A stretch of DNA of 15,000 nt from Trachelipus rathkii (lineage: Eukaryota > Arthropoda > Malacostraca > Isopoda > Trachelipodidae). The notes under the pieces were generated by a model. That model did no database searches. It was not told the origin of the DNA and saw only the letters and a list, made by a program, of their open reading frames with translations. Both the position numbers and the translations under genes were made by a program. Below, one piece after another: positions 1-9,808 of the stretch. Within the stretch, counting starts at the first letter, position 1, and every line of letters begins with the position of its first letter. The DNA lies in NCBI GenBank assembly GCA_015478945.1, contig JABUQX010086827.1:1-15000 (forward strand), read 5' to 3'.

Positions 1-695
1 TAATACCAGAGTCGGTATCCAATTTCACAGAACAGAGTACGTTTACATGCAAATACGCCTAAAAATCTTCTTTCGTTTTCCTGAAGATTAGCATTTAATA
101 TTTCTTTCCTATGGGCTCATTCATCATTAATAATTACAAATAGATTATTAATATTTCGATGTTTTCATATTTATATCAATCTCGATGATTTGAGGATTTA
201 TGACACTCCTAGAATACACGCAGAACTATGAGAGATTAGAGGATGTTATCAAACTTATTGTCCATTAATAATTTAAAGATACAGTCCTAATAAGTTGCCT
301 TCTTAGGATATTGATGATAATATAAGCATTACAAGCTACTATATGATAAGATCTATAGCAGTGAGATTAATATGTATTTTAATAAATATAATACCTGTTT
401 CAGCACATACTAATATCATTGGAGAGTTCATATACACCCGCTAGAACTACGGTTATTCACTAATCAAGCAATGAGAGCTACATAAACCCAACGTTATCAT
501 TGGCTAATTATTATATGTTCGTTTATATATTATATTTTATCTCTTGTTTGTTATGTCTCTATTGTTGGATTGGCCGTAACGGTTCTTTACATAATTATTA
601 TTCAGTGACTCATTAGATCTACTGATTCTCGAAGTGTTAGAGAGTCCTCGTAGCTTCGAGTATTCATACTCGGGATGGTAATAGGAGGCGGAGCT
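1..695. other. Unassigned AT-rich non-coding sequence
   Basis: No coding signal or recognisable repeat family was seen on either strand in this stretch. The only small structure noted is a 7-base inverted repeat at 657-672 (cgagtat, 2-base spacer, atactcg), which is too short to interpret. The 3' end of the hAT element that follows probably falls somewhere in this region, but I could not place a terminal inverted repeat or an 8-base target duplication. Confidence 0.5.
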
Positions 696-699
696 GAAC

Positions 700-2940
700 C
701 CGGACAAATCTACACACCAAAGTTCTGCGAAATTTGTGCTTAAAACTTATGTGTAAGATCGGGGCAAATAAGTTTTTAACGTCTTTTTTAAAAAACGGAA
801 AATAGAATTCCCTCTCCTTCGGTATTATCCAAACATGTAACACGCCAGTTTGAGGGTAGATTTGGTGGTGCAATGTCCGACATTTTTGAAACGCTTGCCC
901 GAGAAGAACTGACTCCACTATATGTAAATGCGCGTTCTGGCTCTGAGACTCTCTAGCTAGAGAAGACAGTCATTACATCTCACAAGCACTCAGAATTCGC
1001 TCTGGTTTGAAATTGATATTAATTTCATTCATGGTAATATCTCGCATTATCAAAGTCCATAGAGTATTTATCCATCCTATTACTTTTATACGCGGATTAC
1101 TACTAAACTCTCAGGATGCGCGTTAGAGATTTTATTTTATATAAAAATCCAGAATTAGCATTTAATTCCGAATAAACTTTTTTTTCCTTCTTACTAATTC
1201 AGTATTTAACGAATCCAAAATTACTAAGTAAGTTTTCACTCTAAACTGGTCCTTTCCTGAAAATATATGATCATTCTCACTTTCTCCAGAAAGTACGTTT
1301 TCTTTTCGTTGTCCTTTTGTTTCTGAAGATAGCTATGTTTGGATGCTTTCTACATATACAATTAGCTTTGTCTCAGACAATCCCTCAAATTGTTCTCGAT
1401 TTGAAGCGATGAAGGACACTAAACTGTCGTATAAAGAAACGCAGGTTGCAAGTTCAATATGCTGTTGCCTGGAGAGATTGACTTGCCTGCATTAAACCGA
1501 TACAGAAAGTTAGACGTCCACAGAATGCAAAGGAGTGCTACGTTTCAATATTGTGTTCCATTTTGAATGCCGCGACGAATAATTCAAATTCTTGTGGTTT
1601 GTTTGTTTTGTATCCTCATCATCACGTATTTATTCATCTAAATGGCATGTGAGCAGAATTTCACGTAGTTGACATTCGCCTCATGCACTCGATGTGCATC
1701 ACTTCGAGAGCAAAGACCATCGAGAAACTGACAGAGATCTTTCACAAAGGTAAACAGTTCCTTAATTACTGGATACCCTAATAGTACTCCATCTATGTGT
1801 AGGATATGAATAGAAAAAAGTGTACCAATGCCTGAAGACATCAAAAAAATGAAAACCAGCATCTAAAAACCATTCTGCGCATTAAACCCACTAAATTCAG
1901 GAGTGTGCAGAACAAGGAACAAATTCAGCTTCTGAGTTTTCTTCTTTGATTCTAGCTTGAACACCAGAGTATTTTCCTGCCATGTTACCGGGGCATTGTC
2001 GTAGCTTTGACCTCGACAGTCACCTATTGGGAAGCGTGTTGTACTGAAGTTTATTATCAAATAAACATCAGCATCAGTGTGGCACAATACCTGAACCGAT
2101 AGAAATTGTTTGTTAAAGAACTGTAAAACACGCACTCTCAGTCTTGGAGTTTGATCCGCTGCCTCCTCCATATTACGCGCCACAAATAAAGTTAAATTTG
2201 ATTCACTCACGCGTGAGAATATCTGGGTGTCGAATCTACGTCTGAAATACTTAATATTGAGTTAATTTGCATATTTTCCCCCTCTGATACAGCAAAGGAA
2301 CCCTTCCCAGTCCATCAATGAATAAACACTCATTGAGATGTTAGTAGAAGACAGGTTATTGACAACATTAACCTTACCAACTTTCACCGGACGAAGATAA
2401 ATGGACGCTGCCTAAAGATGGATCGACACTCTGCCAAATCTCATAACATCCAAGGAAATTTGCGAACATTTTGGAGGATAGATCACGGAGTTATTTAATC
2501 AATTTTCACTCGAAAAATAGGCATAGTCTCACGTCTGTTTGGCAACGAAAATTTCAGACAGCAACAACTCTACGTAAAACATTACTGAAGTATTTACATT
2601 CTTTTTTACTCACTAGATTGTGCACGTGATCAATATGTACTTGTTTTCGGGCTAAAATTGTGAGATGGTATAACCTATTTTGATGGGCATCACTTTTCTC
2701 ATGTTCCAACCAAGATACGGGTTAAGCAATGTGTACCGTGAGACTCATTAATATTTCCTAGAGTTGAGGTTTCTCAGCGTCTTGGTATTTTATAATTATT
2801 TGCACACAGAGCAGTACACTCTGAGCCAGACCGATTCTGAAAACAATTGTCACCCGTTAATGGTTTTCTCCATACGTAAGCTTGTAAAAAATGCACTGGG
2901 ATACAAATATCGAGTTCTTCCATCCCCATAAGACTCTTTA
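700..2940 (-). pseudogene. Decayed hAT-superfamily transposase, ZMYM1-like (TTF zinc finger + DUF4371 type)
   Basis: An intact relative would be a cut-and-paste transposase acting in the nucleus. Reading the minus strand from high to low coordinates and changing frame where needed, family landmarks appear in the correct order. A zinc-finger-like LFSESVWLRVYCSVCK spans about 2799-2850. WLEHEKSDAH, followed by ID and NVLRRVVAV, lies in an open stretch of about 55 codons at 2557-2721. NFLGCYEIWQSVDP is at about 2407-2460 and SLMD at about 2320. VDSTPRYSH, the family's VDSTPD-S-H motif, is at 2213-2239. DADV followed by CRGQSYDNA is at about 1992-2070, and the SLSVSRWS/SRSDA equivalent of LSDTRWSxRADA is at about 1690-1740. 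IELATCVSLYDSLVSFI is at about 1400-1470, KRTTKRKRTFW near 1285-1320, and SGKDQFRVKTYLVILDSL near 1205-1260. FLKKTLKTYLPRS, the hATC region after the ERSFS box, is at 756-794. Several stops (for example TAA at 2722-2724, TGA at 2554-2556 and TAG at 1863-1865) and many frameshifts make it non-functional. The span of about 2.2 kb is close to a full-length transposase of this type. Family assignment rests on remembered motif wording, not a database search. Confidence 0.82.
1863..2210 (-). pseudogene. Longest surviving open segment of the hAT transposase relic
   Basis: This 115-residue open segment lies within the DUF4371-type core of the larger relic. Its residues 46-73 read D-A-D-V, then I-I-N-F, then G-D-C-R-G-Q-S-Y-D-N-A, which closely follows the family's G-x-D-V ... 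I-x-D-C-R-G-Q-S-Y-D-N-A block. Its tail (K-L-N-L-F-L-V) matches the later S-L-N-L-V block. The segment ends at an in-frame TAG and the same frame continues directly into another open segment (1638-1862) containing GYPVIK and SRSDA, so the stop is a point lesion rather than the true end. The nominal ATG at 2210 is internal: the preceding family motif (VDSTP) is upstream in a different frame at 2213-2239. Confidence 0.75.
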
Positions 2941-2944
2941 CTTA

Positions 2945-3515
2945 AGATTTTATTTTTTGAAACCAGTGTCCATTGCATCCATTTTTTGGGTTCAAATTAT
3001 TTTATTGTCTATTAAACGATGAAAACGGAATTCCATACCAGTTTATAAGATGCACAGGTACACTACTAGTTGGCTAAAGGGTCTTCGAGTGTAGTAGTAG
3101 ATTGAGATGTAGTGAACTAGATGGCACTTCTGCTTGCTGTTTTTATTAGAGATCGACAATTTACACCCAGAAGTGTCCTTCTCAGAGGAAATATAAGGAA
3201 TAGTTACATTCCGAATTGTACTCCACTATTGTATTTTCAGTAGTTCCATCAACATGTGAGTAGAGATTAGTTAGCTGTGAGCATTGGACTCGTCTTTAAA
3301 AATGTCCTGATACCTTTATTCATTTGAGCATCCTTCTATCAATCAGCCTTTCTTCTTTTCTGCTTTAATTTTCCGTTTTTGCGCTCCACTTATGTACCTT
3401 CTACAGATATCACGATCTCTTGCAGCCATTATCTATCTCTGAAAATGAGCCTATAAAGTTTGAAGCTCTGTATTCGACGAACTGTAATCCCTATTCACTA
3501 TAAATCAGACTTAAA
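2945..3515. other. Unassigned non-coding sequence upstream of the hAT relic
   Basis: No coding motif was recognised on either strand. This is where the 5' terminal inverted repeat of the minus-strand hAT element would be expected, but no pair with the 1-700 flank was found by eye. A weak inverted repeat (cacttctg at 3125-3132 and cagaagtg at 3168-3175) is present with a 35-base loop and is not considered significant. Confidence 0.45.
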
Positions 3516-3527
3516 TTGCAAATTTGC

Positions 3528-3601
3528 AACTGTAACAGAAGTGTTTCGTTTCGGAACGTTCTGAGTCAGAACGTTCCGAAACGTAGCTTCTGTTTTCAGT
3601 T
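3528..3601. repeat. Perfect 37-base palindrome inside a longer imperfect hairpin
   Basis: Positions 3547-3564 (cgtttcggaacgttctga) are the exact reverse complement of 3566-3583, separated by the single base G at 3565. Outside this, aacagaag (3534-3541) pairs with cttctgtt (3587-3594) across short unpaired bulges of 5 and 3 bases. Beyond that aactg (3528-3532) pairs with cagtt (3597-3601). The total is a foldback of about 74 bases with 31 paired positions per side. The neighbouring gcaaatttgc (3518-3527) is a separate perfect 10-base palindrome. The one-base apex makes a normal microRNA precursor unlikely. A foldback transposon remnant, a protein-binding palindrome or a recent inverted duplication are alternatives. 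What is seen is only the symmetry. Confidence 0.9.
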
Positions 3602-4080
3602 TACTAAGAATATTCAGGGTTCTTGTAAAAGACAATTGCCTACGAAAGTTTTAAATAATTATTTATTATTGTATTATATATTATTATTATTATTCATCTA
3701 TTAATATTATTATTATTATTGTATTAGCAATTATTATATTTATTATATTAATTATTCTTGTCATTATTAGTCTTTGTTATTGACTTCACCTTACGTGTTT
3801 GTTTTTGTTTTTTGTTTTTGTTTTTAGGTTTTGAGCTTTATCCCTTATCTCTTTTGTGTTGCTTAACCTAACTTGTTATATATCCAATATTAGCATTTAT
3901 AATGAAATACGAGTACTAATTTTATTTTTCACGCATAATGGCTTCTTCAGACGAAAAATATATAATTTTAGCCTAGTTATATAACATGATATCTTTTATA
4001 TTAACATCTCCTTATAATATACCTTATAGTTTATTACATAAATTAATATGAAGTAATACTATTTATATTAATTATTATCC
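3602..4080. repeat. TTA-rich and GTTTTT-rich simple sequence
   Basis: From about 3651 to 3775 the sequence is dominated by irregular TTA/TAT triplets, including attattattatt runs. From 3797 to 3825 there is a short irregular GTTT/GTTTTT/GTTTTTT repeat. The remainder to 4080 is AT-rich without recognisable coding potential. The open frames across it are by-products of low complexity. Confidence 0.75.
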
Positions 4081-4184
4081 CAATACCTATATATATAATA
4101 TACATCACTATAATACTATATATATAATACATATATATATAAATCATATATATATATATTATATATATACTATATATATATATA

Positions 4185-4215
<31 letters not shown>

Positions 4216-4582
4216 AATCTTTCTTGGACCAGCTTTATGAACACGCATTCGAACGTGAGATCTTAAGAGAAATATATATACCGAATTTGGGAACGTTCTT
4301 AGTTTTTTTCTTAGAAGTTAGAAATATTCTTGGGTACTGACAGACATTCAAGACATTTTCATATTTTTTACGATATTCATATTATCTTATATGTGATATA
4401 GATAAGGTATATGTATATATAAATTTATTATATAATATTATTATCCTATTTAAATATTTTACCACATATATTAAACATCTATTTGTAAAATGTATATATA
4501 TATATATATAATGTAAATATAATATAGCTAATATATATTATGGGTATAATAATTTCCTACTTACCAGACTGGATTTTCTATT

Positions 4583-4618
<36 letters not shown>

Positions 4619-5490
4619 ATATATATATATATATATATAATATATTACTATAATATTTACTATAATAATATATTATATATAAATATCCAACATTGTAATA
4701 TCGCAGTATGATATGTAGATCAGACTCTTCGACCAATCTTGTTATAGAATATATATATATAATTTATGATATAAATTAATATTAATAGTATTTATATTCA
4801 AATATATAAATTTAATATATATAATATCTATAATATATATAAGCGTATATATAAATTATATATATATATATATAAATATATATATATAATATATATATAA
4901 TATATATATTATATATACATATTTATTTTAATATATTATACATATATAAGTAGTGATAACTTATATGTACATATTATATATAGTATATAATTTATATATT
5001 ATAATATATTATATATATATATATTATATAGATACAGTATATATAGAAGATTATATATATGTATTATTTTATATATATTACATATTATTATATTAATATA
5101 TATATATATATATAATAATAATAAATTATATATATAAAATACATAATATATATATAATGGTATATATATATATATATATATAAATTTATATTATAATAGA
5201 TATATATATATATATAACTATTATATATATATATCTATATATTATATATGTATACTACACTAATGTTTAGATATATTATATATAATATAATATCAACTAG
5301 TTAATTATATAATGTATACTATATACAGGATACTATCAATAATATTATTTAATATATATATGTATCACTCATATATATACCCACCAGTATAGTGTATAGA
5401 TATATATATATCTATAATATATATCTATATATAATATATATATATATATATATTATATATATAAATAATATATATATTATTAAATATATC
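4081..5490. repeat. Long irregular (TA)n microsatellite domain, first block
   Basis: This is nearly continuous TA dinucleotide sequence broken by frequent doublets (AA, TT) that flip the repeat phase, and by occasional G or C bases. A unique-looking island of about 160 bases sits at roughly 4218-4380, and smaller ones lie near 4551-4590 and 4690-4745. No coding content is visible. Long TA arrays can form cruciforms and are prone to replication and assembly error, so exact repeat lengths here should be treated cautiously. Confidence 0.9.
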
Positions 5491-5607
5491 ATATTACGAG
5501 GTTTCCCTGCACACATACAACTCAATCAACTAGTTCCTCTGGGTATTGTTCTCTAAATTTCTATTCTCCCTTATACATCCCTTACCATCAAACTTACCCT
5601 TTTACCC
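5491..5607. other. Non-TA island inside the TA domain
   Basis: A short pyrimidine-biased unique stretch interrupts the TA arrays. It opens with acgaggttt (5496-5504), whose reverse complement aaacctcgt occurs at 6530-6538 at the far end of the TA domain. That pairing may be chance. No coding or RNA signal was seen. Confidence 0.5.
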
Positions 5608-5712
5608 ATATATATATACTATATTATATATATATATATATATCATATATAGTATATGTATAAGATCTGTAATATATAATCCATCTTATATATATTATAC
5701 TATTATGCAATT

Positions 5713-5744
<32 letters not shown>

Positions 5745-5950
5745 TATATTATATCATTACTAATACTATCTAACCCTATCTATATAATTATAATGTATTC
5801 AATATTATATAATATATAAATATATATAATATATATAGTAATATATATAAAACAGATATATATAATATTACGAATATATATATATAAGGATATGCACGGT
5901 CAATATTGAAAATTATAACACCATATTATATATTTAAAGTATATATATAT
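5608..5950. repeat. Irregular (TA)n microsatellite domain, second block
   Basis: TA dinucleotide tracts with phase flips, interrupted by short AT-rich pieces, run up to the G-rich motif at 5951. Tyr/Ile-rich translations across it are artefacts of the repeat. Confidence 0.85.
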
Positions 5951-5995
5951 GGGCGTTCGCAGAAAATTTTCCAGGGGGGGGGCAAAGCTTAAATG
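5951..5995. mobile_element. Putative DNA-transposon terminus abutting TA repeat (copy 1 of G-rich motif)
   Basis: The sequence switches abruptly from TA repeat to gggcgttcgcag, then attttccagggggggggcaa-like sequence containing nine consecutive-type Gs (5974-5982), then back to AT-rich DNA. GGGCGT-CGC followed by a G-run and GCAA resembles the ends of non-autonomous hAT-like elements common in invertebrate genomes. Three related copies occur in the window beside microsatellites. No matching second end or target duplication was found, so this is an inference from motif recurrence. Confidence 0.45.
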
Positions 5996-6000
5996 ACCAT

Positions 6001-6535
6001 AAAATTATATATAAATAGTTAATAGTACCTCATGCCGTATTATTATAATATTGAAATAATATTGTAATAGAGAGAGAGAGAGAGTATACATATATATATA
6101 TATATAGTATATATATATATATAATATATATATATTATAATATATATCCTGTATATATATATATATTATTAATTATATATATGTTATTATTGGTTGACTG
6201 GTTAAATTGTAACAATACAAAAGATTATTAATAATAATTACTAAATAAATTAATAAAAATAGATAGTGAAATTATTATAAATTATCCTGGGTAATATATA
6301 TAACATTACCTTTTTTACTATATAAATATATCTATAGACATTATATATTATATATTGGTAATAAATATAATATCATATAATATTATATATATATATATAT
6401 ATTATATATATATATATAGTCAATAACTCATACTATATTCAATAAGGTTATACTTTATATATATATATTATATATATATACTGATGATGTTAGGATATAA
6501 TATAGTAGATTGTATATTACACTATTATGAAACCT
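6001..6535. repeat. Irregular (TA)n domain, third block, with a (GA)8 tract
   Basis: AT-rich DNA with TA tracts near 6089-6180, 6380-6420 and 6455-6480 is preceded by a perfect eight-unit AG repeat at 6069-6084. An AT-rich, non-repetitive stretch lies at about 6186-6300. No coding signal was seen. Confidence 0.8.
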
Positions 6536-7985
6536 CGTGATTCCAGACACGCTGAGTAGGAGAGCATCATTTATATAGTAAGTTATGGATATGTGTAACA
6601 CATTACTAGATATGATCAAGGGTCAACTTATTAAATGGCATCACGTTCGGTACTCGTCGTCTTCGTTTGAATAGTTGAACTAATTTGACGCAGTTGGAAT
6701 ACTGTAGGTGTTATTAGCGGGTATAAGTGTGCATGTATAGAGGAAGACATAGGGAGTATAGTCGAGAAGTTAGTTCTATCATCTGTAGGTAGATGATTGC
6801 GGTATCTCTGAGCTGTTAGGATGCTAGATATAATTAGGGTTGTGTTATTAGTAAATGTCTAATAGGTAATTTCATAAATTACAATCTAATCTTAGACCGC
6901 TGATAAATGTCATTATTATATTGACTTAGATGCCACAGCGTGTCTATACCAAAGAACTTGCTTCGGCTAAGAAAAATTGTAACATTGAAATCATTGATTT
7001 ATACTTCAGTTTGAACCTTTCTCCATTTCATCACTGAACATTTCCTAGTCGATTTTCATTTTATTCGGATGAAGGTACAAAAGAAAGAGAGCCGTTTCAT
7101 TGGAATCTGAAAAGTCTCTCGCTTCAAGGACAGGGTCCACTATATTTTAGCGCTCGGCTGGAAGCCACGGGAATTTTTCACCCCCGCACTAAAATTGAAC
7201 AATAAAAATCTGCAATTTCAGCCGAGTTTTGACCCTACTCAAACACAATCACTGTAGTTTTGTGCTTTGTCTCCAAATTCTTTCTGAATTTTGCAAATAG
7301 TATCAACTTGAGTATTTTCAAGATTTTTTCAAAAACTATGTTTTGTATTTTTCGTATCACTTCCACATAAACTTACTTTACGAAATAACTTCAACTTGAA
7401 ATATGCATTAGATGGGTCCATTACCTACAATAGTCACAATTGTTTGTTTTGTTTTTTTTTCGATTTTTTGAGTTGTGTGCTCAGCGATGTAATAATGGTT
7501 GTCCAATTTCCAAACAAACTTTTTTGAATATATTAAAATGAAAAAAATTGTGTGAATGATTTTTATCCTCTGTTTGGGCGAAGTGGAATGAAATTTTTCA
7601 AGAGGCAATAAGTGTAGTTCGGTAGGAAGATGCACGATTTTTTAATGCAGTAGGATATTTGTGTGCTATTTCGGTGATATGTGTTGTAGTGTTAGTGTTG
7701 TATGGTTTTGTTCTTTTTTGGATACAAAATTTTCTCAAATAGAAGAATAAATTTGTTTGTGAAATTTTTAAAAAATTTTCTTTGAAGTATATGCGTCTAA
7801 AAAAATTATCTCTTATTTCTAATGTATATATAGAGATGCATCTTGCGCCTTGATTATACAAGACTCGCTTGAAAAATTTTGATGTTGATACGGATGAGTT
7901 AGTAAAAGTCGTTATAGTATCTAGATTTTTTTGCCAGCTTTTGCCATTAGAATGGGTTCAATATGTTGGGTTTGGATTATATTTA
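6536..7985. other. Unassigned non-coding sequence between TA domains
   Basis: The composition here is higher in complexity than the surrounding repeats, but no protein family, RNA gene or transposon end was recognised. Minus-strand open frames at 7408-7635 and 7598-7861 overlap each other, contain many stretches of K/I/F/T encoded by AT-rich DNA, and match nothing I know. I do not call them genes. Non-B short motifs such as caacttga occur twice (about 7303 and 7393) without obvious meaning. Confidence 0.5.
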
Positions 7986-7987
7986 GT

Positions 7988-8002
7988 AATATATATATAT
8001 AT

Positions 8003-8081
<79 letters not shown>

Positions 8082-8142
8082 AAAATATATATATATATAT
8101 ATATATAATATATATATATTATATATATATATACATATATTA
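7988..8142. repeat. (TA)n microsatellite
   Basis: Long TA dinucleotide tract with a few phase-flipping ataata interruptions and one aaaata break. It ends shortly before the second G-rich transposon-end motif. Confidence 0.95.
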
Positions 8143-8154
8143 TTTTAAAAAACA

Positions 8155-8222
8155 ATTCAGATCCGAATTCCAGGGGAGGGCAAGTGCCCCTCCTTGCCCC
8201 TATGTGGCGGACTGCCCCTCAA
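8155..8222. mobile_element. Putative DNA-transposon terminus between TA repeats (copy 2)
   Basis: This GC-rich island is embedded in TA repeats. It reads ccaggggagggcaagtgc at 8170-8187, followed by a C-rich arm (cccctccttgcccc) and tgtggcggac, so it can fold as a small GGAGGGC / GCCCCTCC hairpin with an AAGT loop. The reverse complement of its far part (GGGGCAGTCCGCC) resembles the GGGCGTTCGC start of copy 1, suggesting both are ends of related elements. No partner end was identified. Confidence 0.5.
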
Positions 8223-8420
8223 ATATCAGTATATAGTATAGTATATAGTATAGTATATATAGTTATATATATTATATATATTATTATATGATATATTAAT
8301 AATAATATATAGTATATACGATATATTTAATTATATATATTATATATATATATATATATTATATACATATATATATATATATATATAGTACATTATATTA
8401 TACTATATATATTTATATAT
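8223..8420. repeat. Irregular TA-rich microsatellite with TATAG variants
   Basis: It begins with several near-tandem gtatatagta-type units (8229-8262) and continues as TA repeat to about 8420. No coding content. Confidence 0.85.
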
Positions 8421-9065
8421 AATATTATAAATAATTATAGGTATATAAATAAATATCACATACTTACAATTTTATAATAATAATAACGATAATTTTTTTT
8501 TTTTGGGAGTTGATATATCGATTTTTAAACGATAATAATCGAAGCTAATTGATACATTTTCAACTATCGATATGTCAATATATAGTTTTATTAATATATC
8601 GATATTCCATTTGCAATATCTAGTGATCAATAAGTGTAGTGATCGTGTTTCTCAATATAGTATGCTGTCCAGAAATGCTACAGACTTCTCAGAAAAGGAA
8701 TTTTTCATTGTTTTGAAGAATAAAAGCCGATGTTGAGATCCAGAGATATTAATAATGAACCTTTCACTTTAATTTAATTATTTTCAAGTGTACTCATATT
8801 TTCTGACTTATTTTCATCGTAATCGCGCTTTTTTAAATTGATTATATTTTTAATTTAACTTTTTAAATATTTTTTATCGCTACCTCCAATTTGTTAATTT
8901 GGAAGCTTTTTTTAGTGAGTTTCCAACATTTAATCGCCCAACTTTGGTTTCACTTGTAAAAATCAGGCGTTTGGGATTTTTGTGATTTTTTATTAGAAAA
9001 ACAATTTTGATTTTTGATTTTTTTTGATTTTTTTTTTCTCATATTTCGTGACGTTCATCGCACGA
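8421..9065. other. AT-rich unassigned sequence with clustered ATCGAT and a GATTTTTT run
   Basis: Three ATCGAT-centred motifs lie close together: 8518-8523, tatcgata at 8565-8572, and tatcgata at 8597-8604. Near the other end, 9007-9038 is an irregular GATTTTT/GATTTTTTTT repeat. Such TATCGATA and GATTTTTT sequences are reminiscent of ends of some animal MITEs, but I could not pair them into terminal repeats. No coding signal was seen. Confidence 0.4.
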
Positions 9066-9085
9066 AAATATATATACTATATATA

Positions 9086-9123
<38 letters not shown>

Positions 9124-9300
9124 CTATAGCATTTCTATATATATTATATTATAATATATATATATAATATATTATATTATATATTTATATATATATAATA
9201 TATCTATCTATATATATACATAAATTTATACTAGTAATAATATTTATATATATATATATATATAGAACTAATATATAATCATATAATATATATATATATT
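9066..9300. repeat. (TA)n microsatellite
   Basis: A long, fairly pure TA run at 9084-9122 is followed by irregular TA sequence with phase flips and short tatctatcta units near 9201-9212. Confidence 0.9.
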
Positions 9301-9475
9301 AAATTATTTGAACCCTAGGCGTGTATATACTATGACAAAATCAGCGAACAATTTTGTTGATTTGGGAAATTATGGAAACAAGATTATGGGAGTAAACTAA
9401 GTTAAAGCAACAAAAGCCGACCTTGCATTGGAGTAATTATAAAATAAAAGTGTGAGTGCACTCAAGGAAGTTACT
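9301..9475. other. Short unassigned unique segment
   Basis: This is a non-repetitive segment between a TA and a CA microsatellite. No coding or RNA signature was recognised. Confidence 0.45.
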
Positions 9476-9495
9476 CACACACACACACACACACA

Positions 9496-9566
<71 letters not shown>

Positions 9567-9610
9567 CCACAACACACACACACACACACACACACACCAC
9601 ACATACACAC
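9476..9610. repeat. (CA)n microsatellite, interrupted
   Basis: About 135 bases of CA dinucleotide are broken by single-base changes (ccc near 9498-9500, cc near 9541-9543, ccacaac near 9567-9573, ccacacat near 9597-9604). The His/Thr-rich open frames across it are translations of the repeat and are not genes. It leads directly into the third G-rich motif. Confidence 0.97.
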
Positions 9611-9641
9611 AGGATTTCATTTAGGGGGCAAAGGTTCAGTG
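9611..9641. mobile_element. Putative transposon-end fragment sandwiched between CA and TA repeats (copy 3)
   Basis: Thirty-one bases of unique sequence (core atttagggggcaaagg) sit exactly between a CA microsatellite and a TA microsatellite. The core atttagggggcaa is shared exactly with 13516-13527 plus the next base, and is in the same orientation. This sharing of an otherwise unique G-rich word at repeat junctions is direct sequence evidence of a common origin. The transposon interpretation is inferred. Confidence 0.45.
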
Positions 9642-9675
<34 letters not shown>

Positions 9676-9808
9676 GTATATATATATATATATTATATAT
9701 TATATATATATATAATATATTATATATATATAATCGTATATTATATATATTTATAATATATTATAATATAATATATTATATTATATACTATGATATTATA
9801 TATATATA
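9642..9808. repeat. (TA)n microsatellite
   Basis: TA repeat with phase flips, running into the 3' end of the minus-strand open frame that follows. Confidence 0.93.

Noticed and set aside
664..918. Minus-strand open frame as an independent small gene
   Set aside because: It coincides with the C-terminal, hATC-like part of the hAT relic, whose best-matching residues (KKTLKTYLPRS) lie in another frame of the same strand.
3528..3601. The foldback as a microRNA precursor
   Set aside because: The perfect core closes on a one-base apex with no usable terminal loop and no asymmetric mismatches typical of precursors.
3861..3875. aacctaac as an arthropod telomeric (TTAGG) repeat
   Set aside because: Only about one and a half units are present, so there is no array.
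4285..4300. ggaacgttct-like word near 4291 as a partner of the palindrome at 3547-3583
   Set aside because: It shares only about ten bases and has no extended similarity or inverted arm.
5496..6538. 9-base inverted repeat acgaggttt / aaacctcgt bracketing much of the TA domain, as transposon ends
   Set aside because: Nine bases separated by a kilobase is expected by chance in this many comparisons. No target duplication and no further similarity were seen.
7408..7861. Two overlapping minus-strand open frames as a gene
   Set aside because: They overlap in different frames, have AT-driven composition, and contain no recognised motif or consistent start.
7958..8155. Tyr/Ile-rich open frame across the TA repeat (similar ones at 5546-5773 and 13507-13839)
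   Set aside because: Pure TA repeat reads as Tyr-Ile in any frame, so openness carries no coding evidence.
9452..9676. Open frames rich in His/Thr across the CA repeat
   Set aside because: They are direct translations of a (CA)n microsatellite, are open in more than one frame, and have no non-repeat domain.
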